In this document: piece after piece, positions 36,512 through 43,538 of the stretch
How the letters are laid out: each line of letters opens with the position of its first letter
How positions within the stretch are numbered: the first letter of the stretch is position 1
NCBI RefSeq assembly: GCF_002949795.1
Contig: NZ_CP026692.1
Span: 6,742,501-6,806,500, forward strand
Direction of reading: 5' to 3'
From: Nostoc sp. 'Lobaria pulmonaria (5183) cyanobiont'
Lineage (GTDB): Bacteria > Cyanobacteriota > Cyanobacteriia > Cyanobacteriales > Nostocaceae
DNA length: 64,000 nt
Translations under genes and position numbers: made by a program
Notes under the pieces: model-generated
Told to the model about the DNA's origin: nothing
What the model saw: the letters and a program-made list of their open reading frames with translations, nothing else
Databases searched by the model: none

Positions 36512-37069
36512 ATGACAATCGAACGAGTTCCCCAAAAACACTATCCCAAGGCTGAGATTGGGCGACGAGGTATGGCATTAGGACTTGATTTCCTTGGTGT
36601 CTGGTTAGTCAGTTCCCTACTGGGAGGCAGCAATATCGGGATTCAATTTGTTGAAATCTTAGTTTTCGTAATACTTTGGCTGGTTTTGCGGGTGCTGGTG
36701 GTATACAACAATCAAGGGCAAAGTTTAGGGCGTTGGGCGTTCGATTTAAAGGTGTTGTCAGTTGAAGATGGAGAAGTAGTGGGCAGAATTCCAGATTTGC
36801 TCTCACTAGTGAAGCGAGAAGCGATTATCGGCTTGGGTGCTTTATTAGTGTCAATTGCCCTGAGCAATATTACAGCCAATCCCACTGCTATACTGCTAGT
36901 AATTCCCCTAGCAATTGATTGTGGGACTGCTTTCTCTGATACCCAGATGCGGCAGGCTTTACACGATCGCTATTGTGGAACTTTCATCGTTTCGTCGCGT
37001 CGTGGCTACTCGCTCGATATAAAAATTAAAAGATTAGTTGAAAATATGCGGCGGAATGTGAGAAGATAG
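36512..37069 (+). CDS. RDD family membrane protein
   Basis: A 185-residue protein with the RDD domain: AEIGRRGMALGLDFLGVW (Arg-Asp pattern), hydrophobic segments around 28-60 (ILVFVILWLVLRVLVVY) and 100-130 (AIIGLGALLVSIALS), and QSLGRWAFDLKVLS. RDD proteins form small transport-like membrane bundles; substrate unknown. The C-terminal part has a basic tail (KIKRLVENMRRNVRR). It is followed 43 bp later by rpmG on the same strand and may lead that operon. Confidence 0.88.
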   Translation: MTIERVPQKHYPKAEIGRRGMALGLDFLGVWLVSSLLGGSNIGIQFVEILVFVILWLVLRVLVVYNNQGQSLGRWAFDLKVLSVEDGEVVGRIPDLLSLVKREAIIGLGALLVSIALSNITANPTAILLVIPLAIDCGTAFSDTQMRQALHDRYCGTFIVSSRRGYSLDIKIKRLVENMRRNVRR

Positions 37070-37112
37070 TCATTTGTGTTAATTCTCTTCAGGCTTCACT
37101 GTTTGTAAGATT

Positions 37113-37307
37113 ATGGCTAAGAGTAAAGGTGCCCGCATTATTATCACACTAGAGTGTACTGAGTGCCGGACAAATCCAGATAAGCGTTCTGCTGGTGTTA
37201 CACGTTATACCAGTACCAAGAATCGCCGTAACACCACTAACAGGCTAGAACTGAAAAAGTTCTGCACCCACTGCAACAAACATACTGTTCACAAGGAAAT
37301 TAAGTAA
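37113..37307 (+). CDS. rpmG: 50S ribosomal protein L33
   Basis: A 64-residue L33 of the cyanobacterial and chloroplast type: MAKSKGARIIITLECTEC, NPDKRSAGVTRYTSTKNRRN and LKKFCTHCNKHTVHKEIK. The CXXC pairs (Cys15/18 region and Cys52/55) suggest a zinc-binding version. It sits five bases ahead of rpsR, as is common in cyanobacteria. Confidence 0.97.
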   Translation: MAKSKGARIIITLECTECRTNPDKRSAGVTRYTSTKNRRNTTNRLELKKFCTHCNKHTVHKEIK

Positions 37308-37312
37308 AAAAG

Positions 37313-37528
37313 ATGAGTTATTTCCGCCGTCGCCTTTCTCCGATCAAGCCAGGAGAACCAATCGATTATAAAGATGTTGATTTATTGCGTAAGTTTGTCA
37401 CCGAGCGGGGAAAGATACTGCCACGTCGGATTACCGGGCTTACGTCTCAGCAACAGCGAGAGTTGACATTAGCAATTAAACGTTCGCGGATTGTGGCTTT
37501 GTTGCCATTTATCAATGCGGAAGGCTAA
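37313..37528 (+). CDS. rpsR: 30S ribosomal protein S18
   Basis: A 71-residue S18 with the basic N-terminus YFRRRLSPIKPGEPIDYKD and the family signature LRKFVTERGKILPRRITGLTSQ. It pairs with S6 in the 30S platform and is the classical substrate of RimI, whose candidate gene is at 13941-14492. Co-transcribed with rpmG; an RNase II-family gene follows. Confidence 0.97.
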   Translation: MSYFRRRLSPIKPGEPIDYKDVDLLRKFVTERGKILPRRITGLTSQQQRELTLAIKRSRIVALLPFINAEG

Positions 37529-37548
37529 AAAGAGTGATGAGTTATGAG

Positions 37549-37575
37549 TAGAGACGCGATTAATCGCGTCTGTAC
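37549..37575. repeat. palindromic element between rpsR and the RNase gene
   Basis: The same 18-bp palindrome GACGCGATTAATCGCGTC as in moeA and the GH65-PGM gene, here between genes at 37553-37570. It may work as a weak hairpin in the transcript. Confidence 0.88.
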
Positions 37576-37658
37576 AGGAGTTAAAAATCAAAACTCCTAA
37601 CTCCTAGCTTTTAACTTAAAACTATTTAAACTGTTCACCAAATTAGAGTGCGAGAGTT

Positions 37659-39719
37659 GTGGAGAAGGGGACGCTAGTTGAATTTAGGGTTCAAGGCGAT
37701 CGCCGTCTGGGCATCGTAGAACGTCCAGACGGAAAAACCCGCTGGTTTGTGGTAGACGAACGCGGTCAATCCCACAGCCTCGCGCCTAGACAAATAACTT
37801 ATACAGTTACCGGACAGACTTACAAGCCTTCTGAGATTGCTAGCTTTTTGGAGCAGATCAAGCCTTATTTAGACCCATCTAGCTTAGAAGTGGCTTGGGA
37901 ATTACTGGTTGAAGATGGGGAAATAGTTACTCCAGACCAAATGGCGAATCTGCTATTTTCAGAATCAGCCGCACCTCCTTGTTATGCCGCCTATTGCTTG
38001 TTATCAGACGACAAACTTTATTTCAAGCAAAAAGGAGACGCTTACGAGCCGAGAACTGCTGCTCAAGTGGCAGAACGCCAGCACCAACTGGAAGTAGAGG
38101 CACTAAAAGCTAAAGGACAGCAGGAATTTTTAGCTCGTGTAGAGCAGGCGCTCAAAGGTGAAGCAGTAGAGTGGCAGCGCCACGATCGCCAGCGCTTAGA
38201 AGGACTAGAAAAATATGCAGCGCTAATAGCTGACACCGTGCGGACGGGGGTTAATTATGACTCCTTGGCTCGTGCTTATCCGCCCAGCGCTGCGGTATTA
38301 GAAACTATGACCATGCTGGGACGACCCACAACACCCCAAGGAGCCTTTCAACTATTGGTGGATTTGGGTTGCTGGAGTCCTTATGAAAACTTGTTCCTGC
38401 GTCGTTCTTCAATTCCAATTCAATTTCCTCATAAGGTATTAGAAGTGGCGCAACAGCGTTTGGATTTCCCGCCGATTGACTCAGACACAAACCGCCTTGA
38501 TCTGACTCACCTGAAGGTTTACACCATTGATGATGAAACTACCACAGAGATCGACGATGGTCTAAGTTGGGAAGTACTGCCCGATGGACGGGAACGCTTG
38601 TGGGTGCATATCGCCGATCCTACTAGATGGTTAGTACCGGAAGATGAATTAGATTTGGAAGCCAGAAAGCGCGGTAGCACAGTCTATTTACCGACGGGAA
38701 TGATTCCCATGTTTCCAGAGGTGTTGGCAACTGGGCCAATGAGTCTGATCCAGGGAAAGGTTTGTTGCGCCCTCAGTTTCGGGATTATTTTAGGTACAAC
38801 TGGGGCAGTAGAAGATTACAGCATTCACACCAGCTTGATTAAGCCGACTTATCGCCTCACCTACGAAGATGTAGATGAAATGCTGCAATTACGGGTACAA
38901 GCAGAACCAGAAATTGCGGCGATCGCAACTTGGGCACAGCGGCGAAAAGCTTGGCGTTACGCTCAAGGGGCAATTAGCATCACCATGCCGGAAGCGACGA
39001 TCAAAGTTAAAGGTGAGGAGATCCACATTGATATTTTGGACGATTCCCCATCGCGGCAACTGGTAGCAGAAATGATGATTGTTGCCGGTGAAGTTGCGGC
39101 TCGTTATGGTAAAACTCATAACATACCTTTGCCCTTTCGCGGTCAACCGCAACCAGAATTACCTCCAGATGAGGAATTGCTGCTACTTCCAGCCGGATTC
39201 GTTCGCGCTTGCGCCATGCGTCGTTGTATGCCCAAAAGTGAAATGAGTATTACGCCTTTGCGTCATGCTGGTTTGGGCTTGGATACCTACACCCAAGCAA
39301 CCTCTCCCATCCGCCGCTACAGTGACTTACTCACCCATTTCCAACTGAAAGCCCATTTGCGGGGTGAAGTTCTGCCATTTTCCGCAGATCAACTTAAAGA
39401 AGTGATGATGACTGTCACCAGCATCACCCAAGAGGTGACGATGGTGGAACGACAAACTAATAGATATTATGCACTAGAGTATTTACGCCGTCATCCAGAG
39501 GAAACTTGGGATGTAACAGTGTTGATGTGGCTGCGAGAAGACAGTAATTTAGCCCTAATTTTGTTAGAAGATTTGGGCTTGCAGTTGCCAATGGCTTTCA
39601 AACGTTCTGTGAACTTGGGCGAACAGATAGTGGTGAAAGTTAGCCACGCCGATCCACAAAAAGATATGATCCAGTTTCAAGAAATAATTTATCAAGAAGC
39701 CCAAACAGCGGCGAATTAA
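37659..39719 (+). CDS. RNase II/RNase R family exoribonuclease
   Basis: A 686-residue 3'-5' exoribonuclease. The central RNB domain starts near 285, with the metal-site acidic cluster TIDDETTTEIDDGLSW, then VHIADPTRWLVPE and the substrate-channel motif QATSPIRRYSDLLTHFQ near 545. N-terminal beta-rich RNA-binding domains (VEFRVQGDRRLGIVE) precede it. The start is GTG at 37659. Its position right behind rpmG-rpsR is shared by many cyanobacteria, so it may be co-transcribed. It degrades RNA and trims ends; this branch differs from E. coli RNase R in N-terminal layout. Confidence 0.93.
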   Translation: MEKGTLVEFRVQGDRRLGIVERPDGKTRWFVVDERGQSHSLAPRQITYTVTGQTYKPSEIASFLEQIKPYLDPSSLEVAWELLVEDGEIVTPDQMANLLFSESAAPPCYAAYCLLSDDKLYFKQKGDAYEPRTAAQVAERQHQLEVEALKAKGQQEFLARVEQALKGEAVEWQRHDRQRLEGLEKYAALIADTVRTGVNYDSLARAYPPSAAVLETMTMLGRPTTPQGAFQLLVDLGCWSPYENLFLRRSSIPIQFPHKVLEVAQQRLDFPPIDSDTNRLDLTHLKVYTIDDETTTEIDDGLSWEVLPDGRERLWVHIADPTRWLVPEDELDLEARKRGSTVYLPTGMIPMFPEVLATGPMSLIQGKVCCALSFGIILGTTGAVEDYSIHTSLIKPTYRLTYEDVDEMLQLRVQAEPEIAAIATWAQRRKAWRYAQGAISITMPEATIKVKGEEIHIDILDDSPSRQLVAEMMIVAGEVAARYGKTHNIPLPFRGQPQPELPPDEELLLLPAGFVRACAMRRCMPKSEMSITPLRHAGLGLDTYTQATSPIRRYSDLLTHFQLKAHLRGEVLPFSADQLKEVMMTVTSITQEVTMVERQTNRYYALEYLRRHPEETWDVTVLMWLREDSNLALILLEDLGLQLPMAFKRSVNLGEQIVVKVSHADPQKDMIQFQEIIYQEAQTAAN

Positions 39720-39720
39720 C

Positions 39721-39760
39721 TAATTTGTCATTTGTCATTTGTCATTCGTCATTCGTAATA
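39721..39760. repeat. heptamer repeat TTTGTCA
   Basis: Three to five copies of TTTGTCA/TTCGTCA follow the RNase stop codon. It belongs to the STRR class. Confidence 0.75.
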
Positions 39761-39800
39761 CTCGCTACAGGCTAGTATTATCAATTACGAATTATTTTAA

Positions 39801-39914
39801 CTTTGTTCCAACTCCTTTTGGTTAGGATATAGCCCTATTGATGGCGGTGTAGAAGTTGTACGTATTGTCAGTGGCTATCGGGATTTAGAGACAGTTTTCT
39901 TAAGTGAAAGGTAG
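39801..39914 (+). pseudogene. C-terminal remnant of a ParE-type toxin
   Basis: A frame without a start codon encodes about 37 residues ending GYSPIDGGVEVVRIVSGYRD then LETVFLSER. This matches the C-terminal end of RelE/ParE toxins, where EVVR(I/V)xxGxRD is typical. The N-terminal two-thirds and any antitoxin are gone. It is read on the same strand as the RNase gene upstream. Confidence 0.6.
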
Positions 39915-39967
39915 GTACAAAGAATATTTCATTCTTAAATTCAACAACATCGATAATTAATTTAAAT

Positions 39968-40135
39968 ATGAGTGAATGTCCTTGCTGTAATGGAACACTA
40001 CTGCGACACATTCGTAGTGGTAAAATTTACTGGTTTTGTGTCGATTGTCGGCAGGAAATGCCAGATATGAGTTTGGTAGTTCATCATAAATCCTTATCTG
40101 CCGCAGTATTCTCAGCAAAAATCAGAGGAAAATAA
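39968..40135 (+). CDS. small zinc-ribbon-like protein
   Basis: A 55-codon gene. The sequence MSECPCCNGTLLRHIRSGK and IYWFCVDCRQEMP carries a CPCC knuckle and a WFCVDC knuckle that could hold one zinc ion. The pattern LLRHxR...YWFCxxC(R/W)QEMP is common to short cyanobacterial proteins, often near regulators, of unknown role. The ATG has no strong ribosome binding site. About 20 C-terminal residues are unstructured in appearance. Neighbours are a toxin remnant and a Uma2 gene. Confidence 0.8.
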   Translation: MSECPCCNGTLLRHIRSGKIYWFCVDCRQEMPDMSLVVHHKSLSAAVFSAKIRGK

Positions 40136-40197
40136 CTTTGATGTTGGCAATGAGAACTCACGTTAATTTCCTCCTGCTAAACTTTTAAATAAAGGTA

Positions 40198-40322
40198 ATA
40201 CTATTTCTTTGTGAAGCTGTATATATTTACCCCCCCCGACTACATTTCCCAAGGCATCAGGGGAACTTCGAGGGAACTACAGAGGGGTCTTGTTATATGC
40301 ATCTTCATACAGAATTGGTATA
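40198..40322. repeat. 125-bp MITE-like element (ATACCA family), copy 1
   Basis: The left end ATACTATTTCTTTGTGAAG and right end CTTCATACAGAATTGGTATA form imperfect terminal inverted repeats. No coding. A second copy is at 58249-58389, and the right-end CATACAGAATT motif recurs near 51807. Confidence 0.65.
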
Positions 40323-40359
40323 ACGGAATCTTAGCAACAAAGGCACGAGGAAAGATTCA

Positions 40360-40923
40360 ATGAATACTGTTGTGCTTAATCTAGAACCGATTGCTCATTT
40401 GACCGATGAGCAATTTTATCAATTGTGTATTGCCAATAGCGATTTAAGCCTGGAAATGAATGCAGCCGGAGAATTAATTATTATGCCACCAGTAGGAGGA
40501 GAAAGCGGAAATCAAGAAGCTGGACTGATTACTGATTTAGAAATCTGGAATCGTCAAGCTAAGTTAGGGAAAGTTTTTAGTTCTTCAACTATCTTTATAC
40601 TTCCAAATGGTGCAAAACGTTCCCCTGATGCGGCTTGGGTAAAGTTGGAACGGTGGGAAGCTTTAACACTAGAACAGCGAAAAAAATTTCCGCCACTTGT
40701 ACCCGATTTTGCAATTGAACTGCGTTCCGAGACAGACCGGCTTGCACCTATCCAAGCGAAAATGAAGGAATATATAGAAAATGGTTTGAGTTTGGGTTGG
40801 CTAATTAATCCTCAAGATCAGCAAGTGGAAATTTACCAACTTTTGAAAGCTGTAGAAGTTATTCAAATGCCAGCGATTATTTCTGGAGAAGATATATTAC
40901 CTGGATTTGAGTTACAAGTATAG
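40360..40923 (+). CDS. Uma2 family (DUF820) putative endonuclease
   Basis: This 187-residue protein belongs to the Uma2 family, very abundant in cyanobacteria. Marks are the N-terminal LTDEQFYQLCIANSDLSLE, IIMPPVGGESGNQ and LPNGAKRSPDAAWVKLERW, where the Asp is a predicted PD-(D/E)XK metal ligand, then FPPLVPDFAIELRSETDRLAPI and MKEYIENGLSLGWLI. The Glu-rich motif (PDFAIELRS) gives the rest of the nuclease site. Function of any Uma2 protein is not proven. It is a single gene with GAGGAAAG 10 bp upstream as a likely ribosome binding site. Confidence 0.92.
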   Translation: MNTVVLNLEPIAHLTDEQFYQLCIANSDLSLEMNAAGELIIMPPVGGESGNQEAGLITDLEIWNRQAKLGKVFSSSTIFILPNGAKRSPDAAWVKLERWEALTLEQRKKFPPLVPDFAIELRSETDRLAPIQAKMKEYIENGLSLGWLINPQDQQVEIYQLLKAVEVIQMPAIISGEDILPGFELQV

Positions 40924-40995
40924 GTAATAAACCTGACGTATAGCTTTGCTTACCGAATTGCCGCAAAAAAATCATTATCAATAATTTTAGGATAG

Positions 40996-41520
40996 TTGGG
41001 CAACAGCACCCGCATGACGATTTCTCAAGAGTTAGGGAAATTAGCCCCAAATAATGCTGCGACTTATACTAGCAACACGCAAAAACTAACTAGTGAAATC
41101 AGTCAGATAGATACCTGGATTAAATCAGAAGTAGCCACAATTCCACCCAAGCAACGCAAATTAGTTACCACCCATGATGCTTTCGGTTACTATTCCAAAG
41201 CTTATGGAATTCCTATTGAAGGGGCGCTAGGTGGTATTAGTACGGAAGAAGCACCGACTCCTGCGCGGGTAGGTGAATTATCAAAGGATATAAAAAAGGA
41301 GGGTGTACCGACAATTTTTGCAGAGACGACGATTAACCCTAAACTCATACAGGCGGTGGCAAAAGAGGCAAAAGTTAAGGTTTCAGACCGAGAATTGTTT
41401 GCTGATGGTTTGGGAGAAAAGGGGACAGAGGGTGAGACTTACCAAGGAATGTTGATTGCCAATACACGCACGATTGTAGAAGGTTTAGGAGGCAAGTATA
41501 CAGAGTTTAAGCCTAAATAA
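40996..41520 (+). pseudogene. C-terminal remnant of a metal ABC transporter binding protein
   Basis: About 165 residues matching the back half of a ZnuA/MntC-type solute-binding protein: NQAATYTSNTQKLTSEI-like helix, RKLVTTHDAFGYYSKAYGIP (metal ligand His), PTPARVGELSKDI, VPTIFAETTINPKLI (Glu ligand) and KVSDRELFADGLGE. The N-terminal lobe with the signal peptide and first histidines is absent, and a TTG start in front does not begin at a natural point. The protein could be made but could not hold a metal site. It faces an acylase remnant on the other strand. Confidence 0.82.
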
Positions 41521-41521
41521 T

Positions 41522-41714
41522 CAGGTTTTTTAGAAGAGGGATGAGTCCAGCCTAAATTATTATTGAAGGCGATCGCTAACATGGGAATGCCCACAAGTGC
41601 GGCTCCATAGGCATCAAACCCTGGAGCAGTCATTTGCGCTTCATACCATAAACATAAGTCTGACCAAGGCAAATGGGGATTTGCTAACAACATGGCCTTA
41701 CCACTAGCAGAACT
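41522..41714 (-). pseudogene. remnant of a penicillin acylase-type Ntn hydrolase
   Basis: The minus-strand frame reads SSASGKAMLLANPHLPWS, then LWYEAQMTAPGFDAYGAALV and AIAFNNNLGWTH, the start of the beta chain of the penicillin or acyl-homoserine-lactone acylase family. A stop lies just upstream of SSASGKA and the sequence loses similarity after GWTH. Only about 55 residues remain, so it is a fragment. Confidence 0.8.
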
Positions 41715-42244
41715 TCAGTAGTGCTGAGTACTGAGTGCTGAGTACTGAGTGCTGAGTATAACTCATAGTTAAAACTAGGGGATTGAAACAAGGCAATTAT
41801 CAAGAAGAAATCAATGGTGAAAACAATTTAATCGGCGTTCCCAATTATTTAGAATATTGGGTAACTATTCCCAGCAACTACGGAAGTATCTGGACAGTAA
41901 TAACCAATACCTAATCTATTTTAAATTTCATCTGGCCAGAATTAAACGCTACAAGCAATGTAGAGATTTTCGCACAGTAGCGCAGAGAATTAATGATTAC
42001 TCTGCGTTATTTTGCGTTAACAAACAGTACAAGCCCTGTACGCTGGAAATTCTACCCTATCTAGTGCCACAGTTAAGCTAGTGCGCATCTAAATTGCACA
42101 TTTTTCGTCAAGACTGTCATTTGTCATTGATTATTCACAACAACTGATAAATGACTAATGACAAAGGACAAACTTCACGAATAAATAAGTAATTAAAATG
42201 CGTAACAGCCTAGCAATAATTGCAGTTTGCTCCAGAAGTTTAGT
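41715..42244. other. intergenic region with repeats and one unidentified remnant
   Basis: Holds a heptamer array (41720-41759), a TTG-led frame of 43 codons at 41783-41914 (QGNYQEEINGENN...VPNYLEYWVTIP) that looks like a gene end of unknown family, and heptamer repeats near 42110-42175. The sequence GGGATTGAAAC at 41779-41789 resembles the end of a cyanobacterial CRISPR repeat but is single. Confidence 0.5.
41720..41759. repeat. heptamer tandem array TGAGTAC/TGAGTGC
   Basis: Alternating TGAGTAC and TGAGTGC heptamers form a run of about five copies next to the acylase remnant. Confidence 0.85.
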
Positions 42245-43291
42245 ATGACAAAGGCATTCCCAAGCAAAGCAAGGCGCTTGAAAAGTACAGGAATCAAGTT
42301 GTTGAAGATGGGAACCTTCCTAATAACCCGTTTTATTGAAAGCTGGAAACGCTTCTTCCTGGGTGACACTGTTGATGTTCGCCCCTCCACTCCCTCCTTT
42401 GATGTCCGTTCCTCCTTAGCGGGCCCGGTCCTGAGTTTGGGTGGGGGAGGCCCCGATGTCGATGATGCTATCCAGTGGATGATTAACCAAGTTAGAGGAG
42501 GTAGTAACTCCAGCATTAAAGTTAATGTTGTAGTTCTCCGCACTAATGGTAATCACGATTACAATCGGCTAATTTATGCCATGAAGGGCGTAAATTTTGT
42601 GGAAACTCTTCTGGTTAGGGATAGACAAGAAGCAAACAAAGCTGAGATTTATGAAAAAATCCGAAATGCTGATGTAGTTTTCTTTGCTGGCGGGGATCAA
42701 TGTCAATACATCCGCAACTGGAAAGATACCAAGCTTGAGGCTGCTGTTAAGTCAGTTTACCTTAAGGGAGGTGGTGTTGGTGGCACTAGTGCGGGTGCAA
42801 TGATCCAAAGTGATTGTGTCTATGATGCTTGCGCTTCTTCCGAAAAAGGCATTGAAACTAGAGACGCACTCGAAGATCCCTACCGAGACATTACTTTTAC
42901 TTACAACTTTTTCAATTGGAGTAATTTGAAGGGAACTATCGTAGATACGCACTTCGATAGACGAGAACGAATGGGTCGAATTATGACTTTCATTGCTCGT
43001 CAAATTAAGGACGGTGTATCTAGCAGTGTTTTAGGTATAGCGGTTAGTGAAAGTACATCGGTTCTTGTGGATAAAAACGGTTTGGTGAAAGTTATGGGTA
43101 GGGGTGCGGTATACTTTGTACTTGGCAATCATCTGCCGGAAGTATGCGAACCCCGAAAGCCTTTGACCTTTTCCAATTACAAAATTTGGAAAGTTCGCAG
43201 TGGCGACACCTTCAACTTGAGAAACAGACCAACTTCTGGGTACTATCTCAGGAGTGTTAAAAGGGGACGGATTGATTCAAATCCCTATTGA
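42245..43291 (+). CDS. cyanophycinase-like peptidase (S51 family)
   Basis: A 348-residue serine peptidase-like protein. VLSLGGGGPDVDDAI opens the fold, VVFFAGGDQCQYIR and GGGVGGTSAGAMIQSD carry the nucleophile Ser in GTSAGA, and VDTHFDRRERMGRI holds the His and basic contacts of cyanophycinase. Cyanophycinase splits multi-L-arginyl-poly-Asp to beta-Asp-Arg. This sequence diverges from the standard CphB around these motifs, and no cphA or isoaspartyl peptidase is near, so its substrate is unproven. The ATG at 42245 is preferred to a TTG at 42227. Direct repeats (AATGCGTAACAGC) flank the gene at 42197 and 43493. Confidence 0.82.
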   Translation: MTKAFPSKARRLKSTGIKLLKMGTFLITRFIESWKRFFLGDTVDVRPSTPSFDVRSSLAGPVLSLGGGGPDVDDAIQWMINQVRGGSNSSIKVNVVVLRTNGNHDYNRLIYAMKGVNFVETLLVRDRQEANKAEIYEKIRNADVVFFAGGDQCQYIRNWKDTKLEAAVKSVYLKGGGVGGTSAGAMIQSDCVYDACASSEKGIETRDALEDPYRDITFTYNFFNWSNLKGTIVDTHFDRRERMGRIMTFIARQIKDGVSSSVLGIAVSESTSVLVDKNGLVKVMGRGAVYFVLGNHLPEVCEPRKPLTFSNYKIWKVRSGDTFNLRNRPTSGYYLRSVKRGRIDSNPY

Positions 43292-43538
43292 ATGAGGAGC
43301 AAGGCTGTTTCATTCACTAAGCCTTTAAGATTGTCCTTTGTCATTGGTCATTTGTCCTTTGAAATACAAATAACTAATGACATAGGCACTTTGCCTTCCC
43401 GCAAGGTATGACTAATGACAACCCTCTTCTGAAGGAGACGCTGCACGTAGCTTGCTTCCCCAGAGGGGTACACGAGTAAATATACAACTTAAATGCGTAA
43501 CAGCTTCTCAATCCTAACCCGTCAATTTGATAGGTTGC

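Noticed and set aside
41761..41790. GGGATTGAAAC, like the end of a cyanobacterial CRISPR repeat
   Set aside because: Only a single copy, with no spacer-repeat pattern nearby.
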